Source of the DNA: Meandrina meandrites
Lineage: Eukaryota; Cnidaria; Anthozoa; Scleractinia; Meandrinidae
DNA length: 64,000 nucleotides
Reading direction: 5' to 3'
Assembly: GCA_963693305.1 (NCBI GenBank)
Contig: OY855905.1
Span: forward strand, 36,719,637 to 36,783,636
In this document: one piece after another, positions 1 through 12,634 of the stretch
Position numbering within the stretch: position 1 is the first letter of the stretch
How the letters are laid out: each line of letters starts with the position of its first letter
Translations under genes and position numbers: made by a program
Notes under the pieces: model-generated
The model's input: the letters and a program-made list of their open reading frames with translations, nothing else
The model's database searches: none
Told to the model about the DNA's origin: nothing

Positions 1-565
1 ACACCGAAGTTCTCACGTCATCTATTCGTCATCTTGCTTCCAAAGTCAAAAGGTGATCTGGGAACGAGAATAATGTAGGAAAAACACAGCAAGTTGACCC
101 AACAGAGTAAGTTTGAAAGAGTACTGACTCGAATGTTTATGGAAAGCAGTTCTTGAAGCCACAGCCTTGGCCATCCGAGTTCCGTCAAACTCAGCTTATA
201 TAAAAACGCGTTTCTAACTTTTTATTGGTTAGCAAGATGATCAATGATCGAACTTTTCTCATATATAGCCATCTATAAAAGGTCATTCTTCAGATTCCTC
301 ATACCCTCGGACTACAGCCATTTGAGAATATTAAAACACTTGTCTGATTTTTTTCGATAGAATGAGTGACTCTTTATGAGCTTAAATGGCACACAGTTAT
401 TGATAAGCGCTAATCTTTTAATCTTATCTTTGCAAAATAAAATTGTTAATGAGACCATTAATTAGCCTCTCAATAGTCTCTTTATCTATACAAACAAAGT
501 AGAGCTCTGTACATTATTTTAAGGATTGGGGATGTCTTCGCTGTAGACCACAGTTTGACATATCA

Positions 566-682
566 AAATTCTAACTTGGCTCCGCGGCTTATGATAATAA
601 AACAAATGATTGATTAATCCCTCAAAATCTGTGTGATTTCTTCTGTTTTATTCCTGAACGCATCCAAGCCAAGTTAGAATTT
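566..682. repeat. Small inverted repeat
   Basis: 16-bp arms (AAATTCTAACTTGGCT at 566-581 and its reverse complement at 667-682) around an 85-bp spacer. MITE-like, but too short to assign. Confidence 0.5.
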
Positions 683-3600
683 AAATGAGCCTTTTGAAAT
701 GCCCAAGTAAATTATTCTTTCGAGTCTATGCTAAAAAAAATGCAGAACAGCCTCGAAACATCCGGTTATTGGTCAAAGAAAAATTCAAAGAATTGGCGGA
801 AAATAAGCCGAGATAAATCTCAGCTGTGTGCATTTTGAGCAACACAGAAATTAGATACTGCTCAGTATTGTTTGATAAAGTACACAGTGTGCAAGACAAA
901 AGTGTGCAGTGTATTTACAAATTGTAAATTCCAAGTCGAGTCCGTCACACGAGGAATACTGACCAAAAATAGCCAATATTTACCAGCTACAAAGCTTTTC
1001 AATGAGCTATAAAAAGAAAGAAATATTTATTTATATCTGTAATTCAAGCACGGCGCTGAGAGAAAGGCTATTCGTGTACTATGTCTACACCATACTTTGC
1101 ATATTTTCCTTTATAAGGGTCTGTGAACCCCGAATAAACACCAAGTATGGCTCTGCATGGCTGACCCAGCTTCTGTAGCCTTTATGCCAAGACTTCAATT
1201 GAGACAAATAAGTCTCTTCATGGAAAAGAATTTAACAATATAAAAGCGATTTAACGGTTTGTTGCCTCCGAGCATTTCACAGGAAGGCTCCTGATTCCTC
1301 TACCTCCCCATCCCCTCCCCCGTGTTTTTAATTTTATCCCTTTTATTGATAAGTGTTGTAAAAATACTAAATCAGGCAAGAGGTCGAGTTTCCTTTGTTT
1401 AATCACTGAAATTGTATTTACTAACATAATACAAAAATATAACATTAGAGGAACACGTTCAAGACTTTGGGCTAACGCATTGCAACTAAGGAAAGTGCTC
1501 AAAACATTACAACCATGGCTTACTGAAGACGTTCCACCCACCATAATTTTGAGGATTAATTATTATGGTCTAAACGACCATGAGATTTTTTCCCTCAAAC
1601 TCTGTCATACAGTGCTAACGTTTTGATCACTTTCCTCCAAGTCAAAACTGTCATGTTAAACAATGAATTATTTTGTAACGATTTGCAGGATACTACCTAG
1701 AATCCTTTGCAGCCGACACTGGTGTCACGCAATCCACCTTCATAACGCCTGCATGCAAGAGACTGGTAGATAGTACCCGGGAAATATTCTCCTTTGAGAA
1801 ATTTGTTTTTACCTAGTAACAGACTTTTTTTTACAAAGTAATAATGCAGAAACTGTATACAAAATAATGCCAGCATCTTCTTTTTTCTTTTCTAACAAGC
1901 CATTCAACATATCAATTCAAATCTTTTGTTATGCATTCTTGAATCGAAACCCTACAACATTCAAAAACGCCTCTTTCTACAGAGTTAAATCGCCAGCAAT
2001 TTCTTAACAACTGGCAACATTTTTAGTAATAATTCTCGGTCGTATTAATTTGTTAGGAATACATCACAGGAACAGACGAAAAACCAACCACATGTGCACA
2101 CTCTACATGACTGCTAAAAGCAGACTTTGCTACAGATATTGCAAACTTGCTTTTTTTTCCCTAAAACAACCAATAAAACTATTTTAAGTACCAAAACAGC
2201 TTCACAGAAATAATGAAGTGACCCTGCGCTTTTCACGGAAAAACATTCTCTGCAAGTAAGTAAATACTTATTATAAATGAAGCTGTTTCCTTTTTACATG
2301 GCCAACTTTGTTCCAATTACTTGGGAAATAAACGTTATTTTTTAGACTTTCGCATAGTGAAAAGGCAGACTACAAATACTTCAAATAAAATCCTTCCATC
2401 TAAAGGAATGACCCCTTTCATACTATTTTTGTGTACAAACCATAACGTTTTTCTTTTTTTGTTTTTACTAAAAAGTGACTTGGTGAAAGAAACACCACTG
2501 GAGGAAGTTTGGTCTATTACTCTGGAACTTATTTTATTGCCTTAGAACAGTTCTGTACCAGGGCCCGACAATAACTTTTGACATCATCCCCACACTGGAA
2601 AGCCGATTTCAAATTTTACATACTTCCTCAGCGAGTCTCACACAGGATTTAATGATCCCCCAATATGTCAGAGAGCCGTGGCCAGTGACAAATGATGGAA
2701 AAAAGGAAATTAATCTGGCTTTCCAGAATGACCCCAAAAAATATTTTCCAGATGAGGCATATATTTTTGTTGATATATTTTAATTTCTAGTGTCAGTGTT
2801 AGTGCCAAGCCTTGTTTACCTTCCTACATCTATAATTATTTGAGACACCAACACCCATACTGCTGGCTATCACTTCCCAGCAGTGGCTCTCATTGGTTAA
2901 CTCAAAATTAGCCAATCAGAGACACAGAGTTAACAAGTGCTTTGTCAGCAGCATGAATGTTGCTAGCTTGAATCTTGTCATTGTTAATAAAAAGAGCATG
3001 CCATGTGTGACCTTTCTTCTTGCAATTCAAGAATGGGATCAAGCAAATTATTAGAAATCAGATTGGTGTTCAAAATGGATTTTACCAGAAACTGCCTCTT
3101 GAAGAGTGAGGTGATCTGGATACAAAATCATTATTGCAGTGGAATTCTGATTCTCAAATTTCCAAACAAATATTGGTGTGAGAAATTGGGAAATTCAAGA
3201 AATGGGGGCTAAAATGGCAGTGTTTGCCTGAGGGAAAACAATTTTGGTTTGAATTATTGGGAGGGGGTCTGAGAAATCAGAATTCCACTGTACTCTTCTT
3301 CTTAAATTGCATTCTAAGCCATGCTTTAAGAGCATTATCCTCTCACACCAATATCTACAGTGGATACACTTGAAAAAGATGTCTAAGATAAGTGTAAAAA
3401 AGTGGGTTGTGAAGGGTACCTGTTATTCACGTTCCCCTCCAAAAAAAAACAACAACAGCAATAAATAATGCCTCAAAGACAACAAAAAATAGCCTAAAAG
3501 TACACAAAACATCTCTCATTGTGCACTCAATTCCATTCCATTCCCTGTAAGACAGACGTCACAAAAATATTGTGAGAGAAAAATATGATGCCACCCAATC

Positions 3601-3948
3601 CCCAACCATCATTTTTTTCAAGTAGATCCACTGCATCAACATGGCATCTTCTTATTATCTACAGAGAAGCACAACCACAGTATTTACTTGCATGATACAT
3701 CAACTTTCAAGTCTCAAAGACTTCACAAACAAGGGGCACTTTGAGTCTTTCTTTATAACTCGCATCCCACCTTCTGCCATCAACAGAAAGTTCTCAGAGC
3801 TGAACTAAAGCTTATTATATACTTCATAAAAACAGCCTATAACTTTTAAAGCTATACAAACCACAGAATGCTATCCATCAGAACAAGTTTGTGAACCTTT
3901 CCGCAGTAAGCAATCACCATATATGACCACTGAACAGCGGCAACATGC

Positions 3949-3954
3949 TTTATT
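3949..3954 (-). terminator. Candidate polyadenylation signal of gene B
   Basis: AATAAA on the minus strand about 130 nt after the gene B stop codon. Position is plausible for a short 3' UTR. Confidence 0.4.
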
Positions 3955-4084
3955 CCAAGGAGAATCCAATCCCTCCATGTGGCAAATGTGTCTTGGCAGA
4001 ATGGCTTCTGTCCATTTGACTAAATCAGTTAACAAAAATAATTCTACTGCAGCCAAATAAATGAAGATTACTGCGCATTGAAGC

Positions 4085-4186
4085 CTACTTCAATGGTTTC
4101 ATTGATGATATTTGACTTATAACACGTAATAAAGAGCTGTTTTCATCCTTCAGTCGCTGGTTATCTCCTCGAAGTTGTTCCAGCTC
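4085..4186 (-). CDS. Gene B last exon: leucine zipper and stop
   Basis: Encodes [20 protein letters not shown] then RVISQISSMKPLK and [12 protein letters not shown] and LRVIS match gene A exon 17 and vertebrate MYPT1; the heptad series is L-L-L-I. Acceptor TTTTTATTAG|GA. Confidence 0.92.
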   Translation of the reverse strand, partial: ELEQLRGDNQRLKDENSSLLRVISQISSMKPLK

Positions 4187-7100
4187 CTAATAAAAAGCAA
4201 AACAAATAAATAAATAAATTACTATATTTAGAAAGGAAGCCACATCAGCTCTAGCTGGGGCTCGTGCCAGTTCTCTATCCAGACAGAATTGGAATTTGGG
4301 ATGTTGGCTTTTCAGGTGGGAGGAAAACTAGAGAACCTTGAGAGCAAGGCAAGAGGTTCTTATAGCTAATGTTCATTCACAAGAATTGTTCATTGTAATG
4401 TGAAGGTTTGTTACACTGCAGACTTATTTGTTACACTTAACACCAAAACATCTCGAAGGCATTTTTTTTTATTATTTTCTCCTCTTCAAATACCCACTTG
4501 ACAATGTAATGACCAGGAATAAAATGGCTTATTGAAAGTAGTAGATTAATTGGTTAAACTATACACTCGCAGTTTCATTTACACAAACAACTACTTCTCA
4601 CCTTGTTTACTTTATCGAGTTCAGTTTTGTAGTCTTCTAATTGACTTTCATAGTCATCTATCTTTTCAAGCAGTTGTTGTGTTTGAATGGTCTCACTATC
4701 GTTTTGCTGCAAAGTTGAAGACATTGACCATTAGATAATGTGGGCCTATTTCAGTAATATAAAACAAAACAAAGCATATGAAGTAGAGGAATGCATACAT
4801 AATTTATTTTGTTTTCTTCCCCTTATACTCAATTTGCCTTGACCTACACAGTTTTGAACAATAAATCTATGAAACATCTATGATTTATGACTTATTGAGT
4901 TGAATGAAACATGCAAGGAAAGGGAGCGAGAGAGTTTTCTTCCGAAGATTTTCCTTGGACAATCTCCTCTTAACTTGTCTATTTGGAAAATTGTGACAAT
5001 AATTAAGTAAGGTTTATGGGAAGATCCGAAGCAATAGCTTTTCTAGAAATTATATGCCTTGTACAAGATGAATGAAGCAAATGTTTACATATTGTACTTG
5101 TTTATAGCTCCACGGCTGTCATCAAGACTACTACATTATGCAGAAATGAAATTGCGCCCAGAGTCAATGAAGTTTATTGAAGTATAAAATTGAAAAAAAA
5201 AAAAACTTAACTGAAGTGCTGAGCCTAGTTTTACATCTAACACTAAATGAAATTGGGTCAGTTTTCTGGTCTTCCCACAAATGATTTGCTGCTTTTCTTC
5301 TTCTTTCAGTCACTCTTGTTGTACATTTACAAGCATTTTTAATTAAACTTTTCACATCAATCGTTTTGTTTTGTATGGTTGAGTCAACTATGGCATGTGT
5401 GGTATTTGTGTGGTTTTAGGGAAGGCACTGCCGATTATTTCTTGTATATAAAGCTCGCCAAATTTGCTATTTTGAACTTTCACTTCCCACAGAAAAATGT
5501 TAAGCTAAGTGGCACTTGCCGTACTCATTTCCAATATAAGGTCAAACATAGGTAAATTGGCTGATAACCGGGATTCAGTAAACCAATCACAAAGCTTGAA
5601 ATGCAATATCCGAGGTCGAGAATTTAATAACTGGTAATAATAGGACCGTGTTTCTTCCTTATACAATGGAGGACTTAATCTTGAAGGGGCAGTATCACAA
5701 GAGGTCTTCTACGTTTTTGTGTAAACTATGATGGAACAATTAGGTGTACTCACTGATCAACAAAATAACTTTAAACGACAAAAAAAAGGCATAAATTCAC
5801 TCTCTAAGATGTGAACAAACCATAATCAATATTTTTTAGTGATTTTCCTCCAATAACACTGTCAAACTTGAAAACGTCGGAACAACATTTTCAAGTTTTA
5901 GACCACTTCTTTCCTACCTATCCATAGCCACACCAGTTTTAAACAATTTTCGTGACTACTTCAGTATGTTTTAGCATGGCCGGGCAACTATAAGTGGATA
6001 CCAACCAACACAGGGTTCAAAATAAAATTTCGTTTTTAGCCTGAATTTGTCGGCTTTTTTTGTCAAGGCTCATTTTTTCCCGGCTCAAGGGACACAATCC
6101 ATATGCATACATGACGCACCCATAGGCTTGCAATGCATTCTGGGGCGATTTCAAATACAGTCGGCCATTTGCAAGTTTTCCAAACTGAAAATATTTTACG
6201 GCAAAGCAAAAGAATGGATTGGAGCAATTTCTCTTCTTTTCTTATTTTGAATGTTTGAGAAGTAAATAAGATCTTCCAATATAATTTTCTGGAGGGACAC
6301 AATACCTGAGAAGGTGGGGCGGCCCGTTATTCATCTTAACACAGAAATGAAGTTGCCACATTGCAGCACATTGGCGACTAAACCGCAAAACCAGAAGTTC
6401 TAGTCGCCAAAGATGAAATTTGGTCGCATTACCCACCAGTGAGTCGCACTTTCTAGCCCTGCAGCTGCCTTATTGTCTGATATAAAATGTTTCCTTCAAC
6501 TTACAGCAACTTTGATTTCAGTTGACCGATCAAGGCATGACATTTTAGATTTCTTCGGTGAAAAGTAGCCGGCAAGTGTTGTCAAAGTGCCGGCTACCGC
6601 CGACAGCCGGCTGCTATTTTGAACCCTGCAACACCTTCATTGGGTTTTCAAGTAGCACTAAATGGTGGTGAAACTGCCCCTTTAAATCAGCCCTGCACTA
6701 TTCTCTTATATGTACATGTAGTTATTACCAAATTACTTGACAGTTTACTTCCAACTCAATTCTTATTTGACTCAGTTTTACTGTCCTGTTTGTCTCTTAT
6801 CCAGTTAAGCAACATTAAAAGTTAATGAGAGTTTTCAAGTGATTTTGTGTCACTCAATATGTCAGTGGACACCTTACTGGTAACCTCCCATGTACATGTA
6901 GCTGAAATATAAAGTGTACATGTACATGACAAACAATCAGAATCATAAATCTAGCTATTGACAACATTAAATTTACAACCATCCAGATGAAAAATGTACT
7001 TACAACTTTTTGCTCTATTCTTTTGTTTGTTCTACAAGAAAATAATATCAGATTATTACACAAAGTAGTTACTGTCTTATTATACAGCTAAACCTGTCTG

Positions 7101-10100
7101 GTTGTACATGTACATGTACAAGAATGGGGGAGGCGGGAGAGAGAGATTTCAATTAATGGGAAAAACAAGTGTGGATCAGTACACACGATAAATCCTGGCA
7201 ACTGTGAATAAATGGCCTCAATTGAATGTAAAGATCCAATCTTACGAAATCTGTACTTTTAGAATCAGACTTTTTGTTCTGTGCAAAAATTGACTTCCAG
7301 ACTTGTTGTGTTCTTGCTACCAAACTGCAGACTGTTACCAAAGTATCAAGTCAGGATTCTACTAAAGAAATAAAAAACGCGCCTGAGTGCATTGTTGAGT
7401 TATATAAGCACGCGGGAATTTTTAAGAACACGAGAGAAGTGCATAGAGAAGCACAAGGCGTAGCCGAGTGCTTCTCGCACTTCTCGAGTGTTCTTAAAAA
7501 TTCCCAAGTGCTTATATAACTCAACAATGCACGAGGACAAGTTCTTTATTTCTTTTATAAAATGTTAAAGAAAATGCGCGCGCTAAAACTTGTGACGTAA
7601 GCAGCGTGCATTATAACTCCATAAAGCACGCGCGTGACGTAAGCAGAGTGCTTTATGGAGCTATAATGAACTCGAACTGGCCAATCACAGCGTGCGCAAT
7701 TTCTCGATGATTTTATAATTTCTGATATTTTCTCTCTAAAATACAACACTGTGCCATTTACACATGGCAAACTTGGAATGTTGCTTATTATTGTGATATG
7801 GATCTGGAAAGATACGCAATTCATCATACTAATGTTGTTGAAGCCAGAGTATTTATGGGATTTGGCAGCACACTGATCTGTCATTACATAAAGGCTTACT
7901 ATGGGAACATACATTTTTGCCCCTGGCCATTTAAAATGTTCTACATGGGTACATGTAGCTAAAATGCACAATGACTGGTCCATTTTCATTCTGCATGCAT
8001 TGTGCAAAATAATTGAAACGACACAATCCACACCTAATAGTGATTTTATTGTGAGACAAACAAGTAAATATTCATCCTTGCTATCTTGCACCGCGATGAA
8101 CAGTAACCACATATTCTTATGACAGAAAATAATAATACTCTTGGTACAGACAATGATAATGGCTTGAACATTCAAACTACATGTACTTGAACATTGAAAG
8201 TTACTTGAGTTACTCAAACCATTGAATCATCAAGTACAAGAAGTTAGGTATATTTGGGTAAGGGGAAAATCACTGGACAAGTCAGAGCACATGTTAAATG
8301 ATCGAGATGTTTTTAAAGGAAGAAGCAAATGGCTGTAAAGCATGCAGCATGAGTGGACCAAGGGAGACCTAAAAAAATCTGCATTCAACCTACCCTTTAC
8401 TTTTTGGAGAATCCTGCAACAAAGAAAAGAAGGGAAAATTTTTTAGGCAAATGGGTTTAATAGTAAAAACACACACATTATCTCAAACAAAAAATTGAAA
8501 CCAGTTGGACTCAATCCACGGATTTAATTTAACAAAGTTTTGCAATTAAAATAGGAGTGAGCGAGTGAGTGGTGAGTTTGATTACAGTTTAAATGAAATG
8601 AAACAGAACTCAGCAACAGCATATAGATTAATTTTAAGTGTGTGCTTGATTTCATTTTATTACCAAACACAATCAAATGTCTGAGACATGGTTCAATTTT
8701 ATTACAAGGTTCAGAAGAATGAAATTTAACTACAGCTGATATATGCAAGTCATGTTTTGATAATCTTTCACCTTTGTTACACTAAGGTCTTTCTCCTCTT
8801 ATGAAAGAACTTCAGCACAGTTTGTCTATATGCATCAGGGACTACAATTTTAGTAGTGCGCAAACTTTCATGACACAAAATACCTCCCCTTCACCTTACA
8901 TGACTTGGGATCACCTAAAATTCAGGAAACCCCTAGAGTTGGGGTCAGATTCCAAAAAGGAAAAAAGGCAGAGTTTTGGTGGTACAATTAAACTCAAAAG
9001 CTCTTTCAAATGAAGGGCACATGCTTCTGTTCTGCATTCTAGCTTCAACTCATGTACAGGCACATGCAGAGTTTTACTTTGACATAAAATCATACATGTA
9101 ACTTCAACATGGCACAACATCAGCTTTTGAACACTTTAACTTCAGCTAAAAACAGAATTGTAATGACTGATGGAGCCCAATTTACAAGTTCTGGCCTTAA
9201 TAGGCTTTTAGATGTTCTATAATCATTATCTTGCAAAACAGATTTTTGTTAGTTTAAAGACACTTACAATAAATCTCAAATCTATCACTTAATTCTACAT
9301 TCTGCTTTGAAACTGTCCAGACAAGAATGACATTTATTCTGCTGGACTATCTACATTATAAAATTCAGTACACTAAGAATATAATTTTCAAATGTGTAAA
9401 CTAGCATAATCACTCTTGATACTGTTTACAATTTGAACTACAGACAAACACTTTTAGTTTGATTATTATGGTTTTCCAAATAAGGAGATCTACAAAGTAT
9501 TTGAAGATCTTCTTTGTAAAAGAAAATGTTATTAATCTGGTAAAGTTTCTTAGATGTTGGAGTTGACTGTTAAAATAAGAAGAAACACTGACATACTGAA
9601 TGGTTGATTTAAATAACAGATATACAATGGAAATATAAAATAACAATAACACAATCTGAAAATGTTCAAAACTGGAACAATGTGCATGTAAGTGATTAAG
9701 AAAAGCCAGAAAAAATGCTTTTGCAATCCACACGCAAGAGAGAAAATTATCAAAGGCATTGTGCATGTTTGCACACAAATGGTTAAATAACAGATCCAAA
9801 ACAACACTTTCAATAGGTAACAGTCATTGAAATAACAACAAACTTCTGCCAAAGAAAAACACACAATTACCATTTTATACAAAGGAACTGCTGCTACAAA
9901 ATGACCACTTGCTCAGCTCATGGAAAGTTAAAGCAGATCAAACCACAGCCGAATGACACAGACACACAAACAGCTCCGAGATTTGCCCTTTGGACAAAGA
10001 AATATCTTATTTGTCTGATGGCAGGCGCTCATTAGCTTGAGATATGTGATATTTTCCAAAGAATACCCATTTAAATTAACATAAGGGGCAGTTAAATAAC

Positions 10101-12372
10101 CTTGTTATCTTTTGGTGTCGCTTGGTTGCTATCACGTTTCCAGCATATATGCATGTCAACCTCTGTACACCCATACTTTGTATTTAACTATCGAATCATT
10201 TTACAACAAGCACAAGACTTATAGTAATGGCGTTTAAAACCTATTTTCAACCAATATTCCTGCATTTTAACAATTAAACCGTTGTAAAACAAGCCTTTGT
10301 TGTTTAAAATAACTTGTCTGATAACCAGTCTCAAAACTAAAGAGAGTTTCAAGAGTTTTTAAATGCCCAAATTTAGAAACATTAAGAATTTCACTACAGG
10401 CATGTAAAAATTTGATCCCCATATAGTTTACACAGGTTTGACAAGGGGATTTAAAGTAACATTTCTGGCTTTTCAACCTAACTTTTCTATATAAACAAGC
10501 CAAGTATGTGGAAAACCAAAAAATACACATGGCTGTATACATCGCCATGTCTGAAAAACTGCACAAAAACAAAAACAGATTCTCACTACTATGGATAAGT
10601 ATTTGATTGTACACATGAACATACCTCTATGGCTTCGTCGTCGTTGGCTTGCTCGTTCTGTTGAGTGTTTGCTTTTACTTGCTTCGAAACATTGTCATCG
10701 TCCTCGCTCTAAAACCACACAAAATATAATAATTTCCACGATAAGTTAGCTGACCAGTGAAGCAGTTCACGGCTCGATATTTGTAGGTTATGTGTTATTA
10801 CTAAAAGAAGACATTTCTGAGATCAATATAAGCTCAAGGAGTTAATAATGAGGAAGAAACCAGAGCGAAGTTTCTAGTGGTTATTTTTCCGTATTGTGAC
10901 CTGATTTTTGTTATTGAGCACGAAGGGACACAACTTCGAAACATTAATCTAAAATCTCGAGAAACAGTACGGATAAAATCCGTCACATATGTTTACACTC
11001 GAAGAACCGAATATCATGGCCAGTGAAGCTGATGATACAACAATCAAATTCACCTTACAGCGGAACAAGTACAGTCACAATTACCGACTACTTTAATGGC
11101 AATTGTATTAGATCAAAGATAGATTTTAGGCGAAATACACTTCTTAGGCACTGCACAGAGATTCACCAAACTGTTGAGAATAAATTAAATTAATACATAT
11201 CATTCAATTCATTTCATTTCATTTCATTTCGCCATGGCAATGACAAAAGACGAAAATCCACGAGTTTGAACAGTTTAAAGTTAGCTCCGATCTTAAGTGA
11301 AAATAGAATTTCTCTCAAATAAGATCAATTCAAATGTCGAGTTTACAAAACAAAATTTTGGTGGCAGCCAGCGCAATTAAGATTCAACACTTATTCTCGT
11401 CCTGTAACAATGGTAATTATGAGAAATGTTGGCGAAATTTGTCATCATTTGTTATATTGCCGTGAACTTATTAATTTCCACTTTTCTTGAAAAAGCACTA
11501 GAGCTGGATTGATTTTAATTTATTGTTTAGATTTGCCGGTGGCGAATTGCAAATACAATTATACACCTTTTATCGAATTCGCTGTACAAGAATGTATTAC
11601 CAGTGTCCAAGAACTCTCAAGACAAAACTTCTTTCAAGGTTATATTTCAATTACAGACGAAGCGTATCTAAACAGAATACAGCCCTCTTGATAGCAGACG
11701 ATTTGGTCAAGAGTAGAAACCCTATAACTGTAAAAATTTGGCCGTGTATTCTGTATAAAAGGACACCTACTCACTGGGATACATTGTTCGTGACGCCGAA
11801 ATCCTACACTATCCGAGCTATTCGATAAATAGCCCAAACAGATCGGCCGGAGTGTTCTTTTAGGCTACAAAAACCCAGAAATGGAGACACTGTGGGTAAC
11901 AGACAACAAGAAAAAATCATTTGGGATTACTCACATCTCCCTCTGCACCGGGCATAATAACAACCCCAGTCGACCTTCGTTTCTCTCTCAAATGTCTCTT
12001 GGCCTGTCTCTTATGCGCGCTTTCGCTCTTTCTCTCTTTTTTGAGGCTCTTCTTCAGCGATGTTTCTTCACTGGGTGCTGCTGCCCCTTCTAAAGGCGCC
12101 TCGTCATTCGCATTCGCATCAGGTTCTTCTTTAGGTTTCCGCCTATCTCTTCTGTCTCGTCTACCGGAGTCGCGATCAGCGCTGTTAGCCAGGTCATTCG
12201 CTACTCCGCTGTCGTCCAAACCTGGACTATTGTGTTCCTTTGAAGGCGATGGAGTTCCATCTATCACATCACCATAACGATTACCCCTTCGCTCTCGTCG
12301 CTCAGTTCTATCTCGTTTGTATTTAGTCCTGTGTGTTTGAGCGGCATAACTTTCATCCGACCCGTCCGCCAT
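4085..12372 (-). CDS. Gene B: short tandem paralogue encoding a stand-alone MYPT C-terminal (M20/M21-like) protein
   Basis: Six exons, plus one uncertain microexon, give about 258-266 residues corresponding only to the C-terminal quarter of gene A. The product has an Arg/Lys-rich N-terminal part, the ROCK-type motif REKRRSTGV (129-137), an acidic segment, a coiled coil and a zipper ([17 protein letters not shown]). Intron phases match gene A exons 12-15 and 17. It has no ankyrin repeats and no PP1-docking motif. Its first ATG (12372) has a strong context (GCAATGG) and an in-frame stop 39 nt upstream. A phase-0 join from gene A into the CATAG acceptor-like site would be out of frame, so an independent gene is favoured over extra gene A exons. 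By analogy with the small subunit of vertebrate myosin phosphatase it may bind myosin or dimerise with gene A; this is inference. Confidence 0.82.
4602..4706 (-). CDS. Gene B coiled-coil exon
   Basis: A 105-nt exon encoding QNDSETIQTQQLLEKIDDYE then SQLEDYKTELDKVNK. It aligns with gene A exon 15 (QLELQEYKVKLEKALQ). Acceptor CAACTTTGCAG|C, donor AACAAG|GTGAGA, phase 0 to 0. Confidence 0.87.
4707..6010. other. Intron of gene B, unremarkable
   Basis: No conserved coding segment or structured repeat was recognised. A counterpart of gene A exon 16 was looked for between the last two gene B exons (4187-4601) and not found. Confidence 0.5.
6011..6628. mobile_element. Non-autonomous TIR DNA transposon with 5-bp target duplication
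   Basis: Ends are CAGGGTTCAAAAT and its inverted copy (…ATTTTGAACCCTG). Both sides are flanked by CAACA (6006-6010 and 6629-6633). The interior carries CCGGCTAC-type segments shared with the element at 53051-53810. It lies in an intron of gene B. The CAGGG end and 5-bp duplication would suit a hAT5-like group, but no transposase was recognised in it. Confidence 0.7.
7004..7031 (-). CDS. Gene B 28-nt microexon
   Basis: Completes Gly and encodes TNKRIEQKV. Acceptor TTTTCTTGTAG|A, donor AAAGTT|GTAAGT. Phase 2 to 0, matching gene A exon 14. Confidence 0.68.
7364..7555. repeat. Foldback (MITE-like) element
   Basis: Long imperfect inverted repeat. The left arm runs from AAAGAAATAAA through GTGCATTGTTGAGTTATATA; the right arm is its reverse complement ending TTTATTTCTTT at 7555. 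An inner pair (AGAAGTGC / GCACTTCT) continues the stem. Confidence 0.75.
7609..7668. repeat. Second inverted repeat adjacent to the foldback
   Basis: 21-bp arms, CATTATAACTCCATAAAGCAC (7609-7629) and its near-perfect reverse complement (7648-7668). Each arm is preceded by TGACGTAAGCAG, so it may be the remaining half of a larger composite element with 7364-7555. Confidence 0.65.
8394..8413 (-). CDS. Gene B 20-nt microexon
   Basis: Encodes DSPKSK plus two bases of Gly. Acceptor TTTGTTGCAG|GA, donor AAAGG|GTAGGT. Phase 0 to 2, like gene A exon 13; the sequence resembles SDSKGP in gene A exon 14. Skipping it would bring a stop codon into frame at the start of the coiled-coil exon. Confidence 0.65.
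8772..8795 (-). CDS. Gene B candidate 24-nt microexon
   Basis: Would encode EKDLSVTK between CATAAGAG and GTGAAAG, phase 0 to 0. The acceptor is poor, because a competing AG lies 2 nt upstream, and there is no counterpart in gene A. Listed only because it fits the frame between the flanking exons. Confidence 0.3.
8796..10624. other. Intron of gene B, nothing recognised
   Basis: AT-rich sequence. The longer open frames on the minus strand (around 9410-9882) are hydrophobic, low-complexity and lack splice support; I regard them as chance. Confidence 0.45.
10625..10708 (-). CDS. Gene B exon 2: acidic/Gln-Asn segment
   Basis: An 84-nt exon, SEDDDNVSKQVKANTQQNE then QANDDEAIE, corresponding to gene A exon 12 and to DSDENEQEQQSDTEEG of MYPT1. 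Acceptor GTGGTTTTAG|AGC, donor ATAGAG|GTATGT, phase 0 to 0. Confidence 0.85.
11204..11231. repeat. (ATTTC)n microsatellite
   Basis: Short tandem run of a TTCAT/ATTTC pentamer in intron 1 of gene B. Confidence 0.7.
11935..12372 (-). CDS. Gene B exon 1: start codon, basic region, ROCK-type site REKRRSTGV
   Basis: A 438-nt exon, residues 1-146, starting MADGSDESYAAQTHR and ending KRHLREKRRSTGVVIMPG. Ser134-Thr135 in RRSTGV matches the Thr853 neighbourhood of human MYPT1 (REKRRSTGVSFW), a known ROCK target. Donor GGAGAT|GTGAGT, phase 0. Basic runs (RDRTERRERRG, RRDRRDRRKPK) and an Ala/Glu-rich linker precede the motif. Confidence 0.85.
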
Positions 12373-12634
12373 TGCTATGACAAGGGAAGCCTTGCAAGCG
12401 ATAGCTCAACTTCCTGCGATAGTTAATTGGCGAAGAAAGCGCTTCAAGATGCCAGTTATGTCATTAGTTACTGCAGAAATACCTCAACTATGGACTGCAA
12501 GCTTTACCGTGTCAGTTTGGCGAGTTTCTGTGGAGGAATTTAGGTTACAATGGGGTGAAAATTCTTGAAAACAACCCAAGCAAGCAGCCAACGTGCATGA
12601 ATATTACCCAGAATTTTGTGATTTGGACAGGCGA

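Larger units (their letters stand above)
1..4084. other. AT-rich flank with no recognised gene
   Basis: I see no open frame with recognisable protein character and no RNA gene here. Contents are a small inverted repeat at 566-682 and the presumed 3' UTR of gene B just below 4085. Confidence 0.5.

Noticed and set aside
7555..8217. 220-codon minus-strand open frame
   Set aside because: Overlaps a foldback element at its 3' end, has no recognisable domain, and crosses an interval where gene B needs only intron.
11921..12277. Plus-strand 118-codon open frame with hydrophobic stretch
   Set aside because: Antisense shadow of gene B exon 1.
11935..12372. Gene B exon 1 as an internal alternative exon of gene A
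   Set aside because: The only acceptor-like site (CATAG before CAATGG) would join phase-0 gene A exons out of frame, and a natural start codon with strong context follows.
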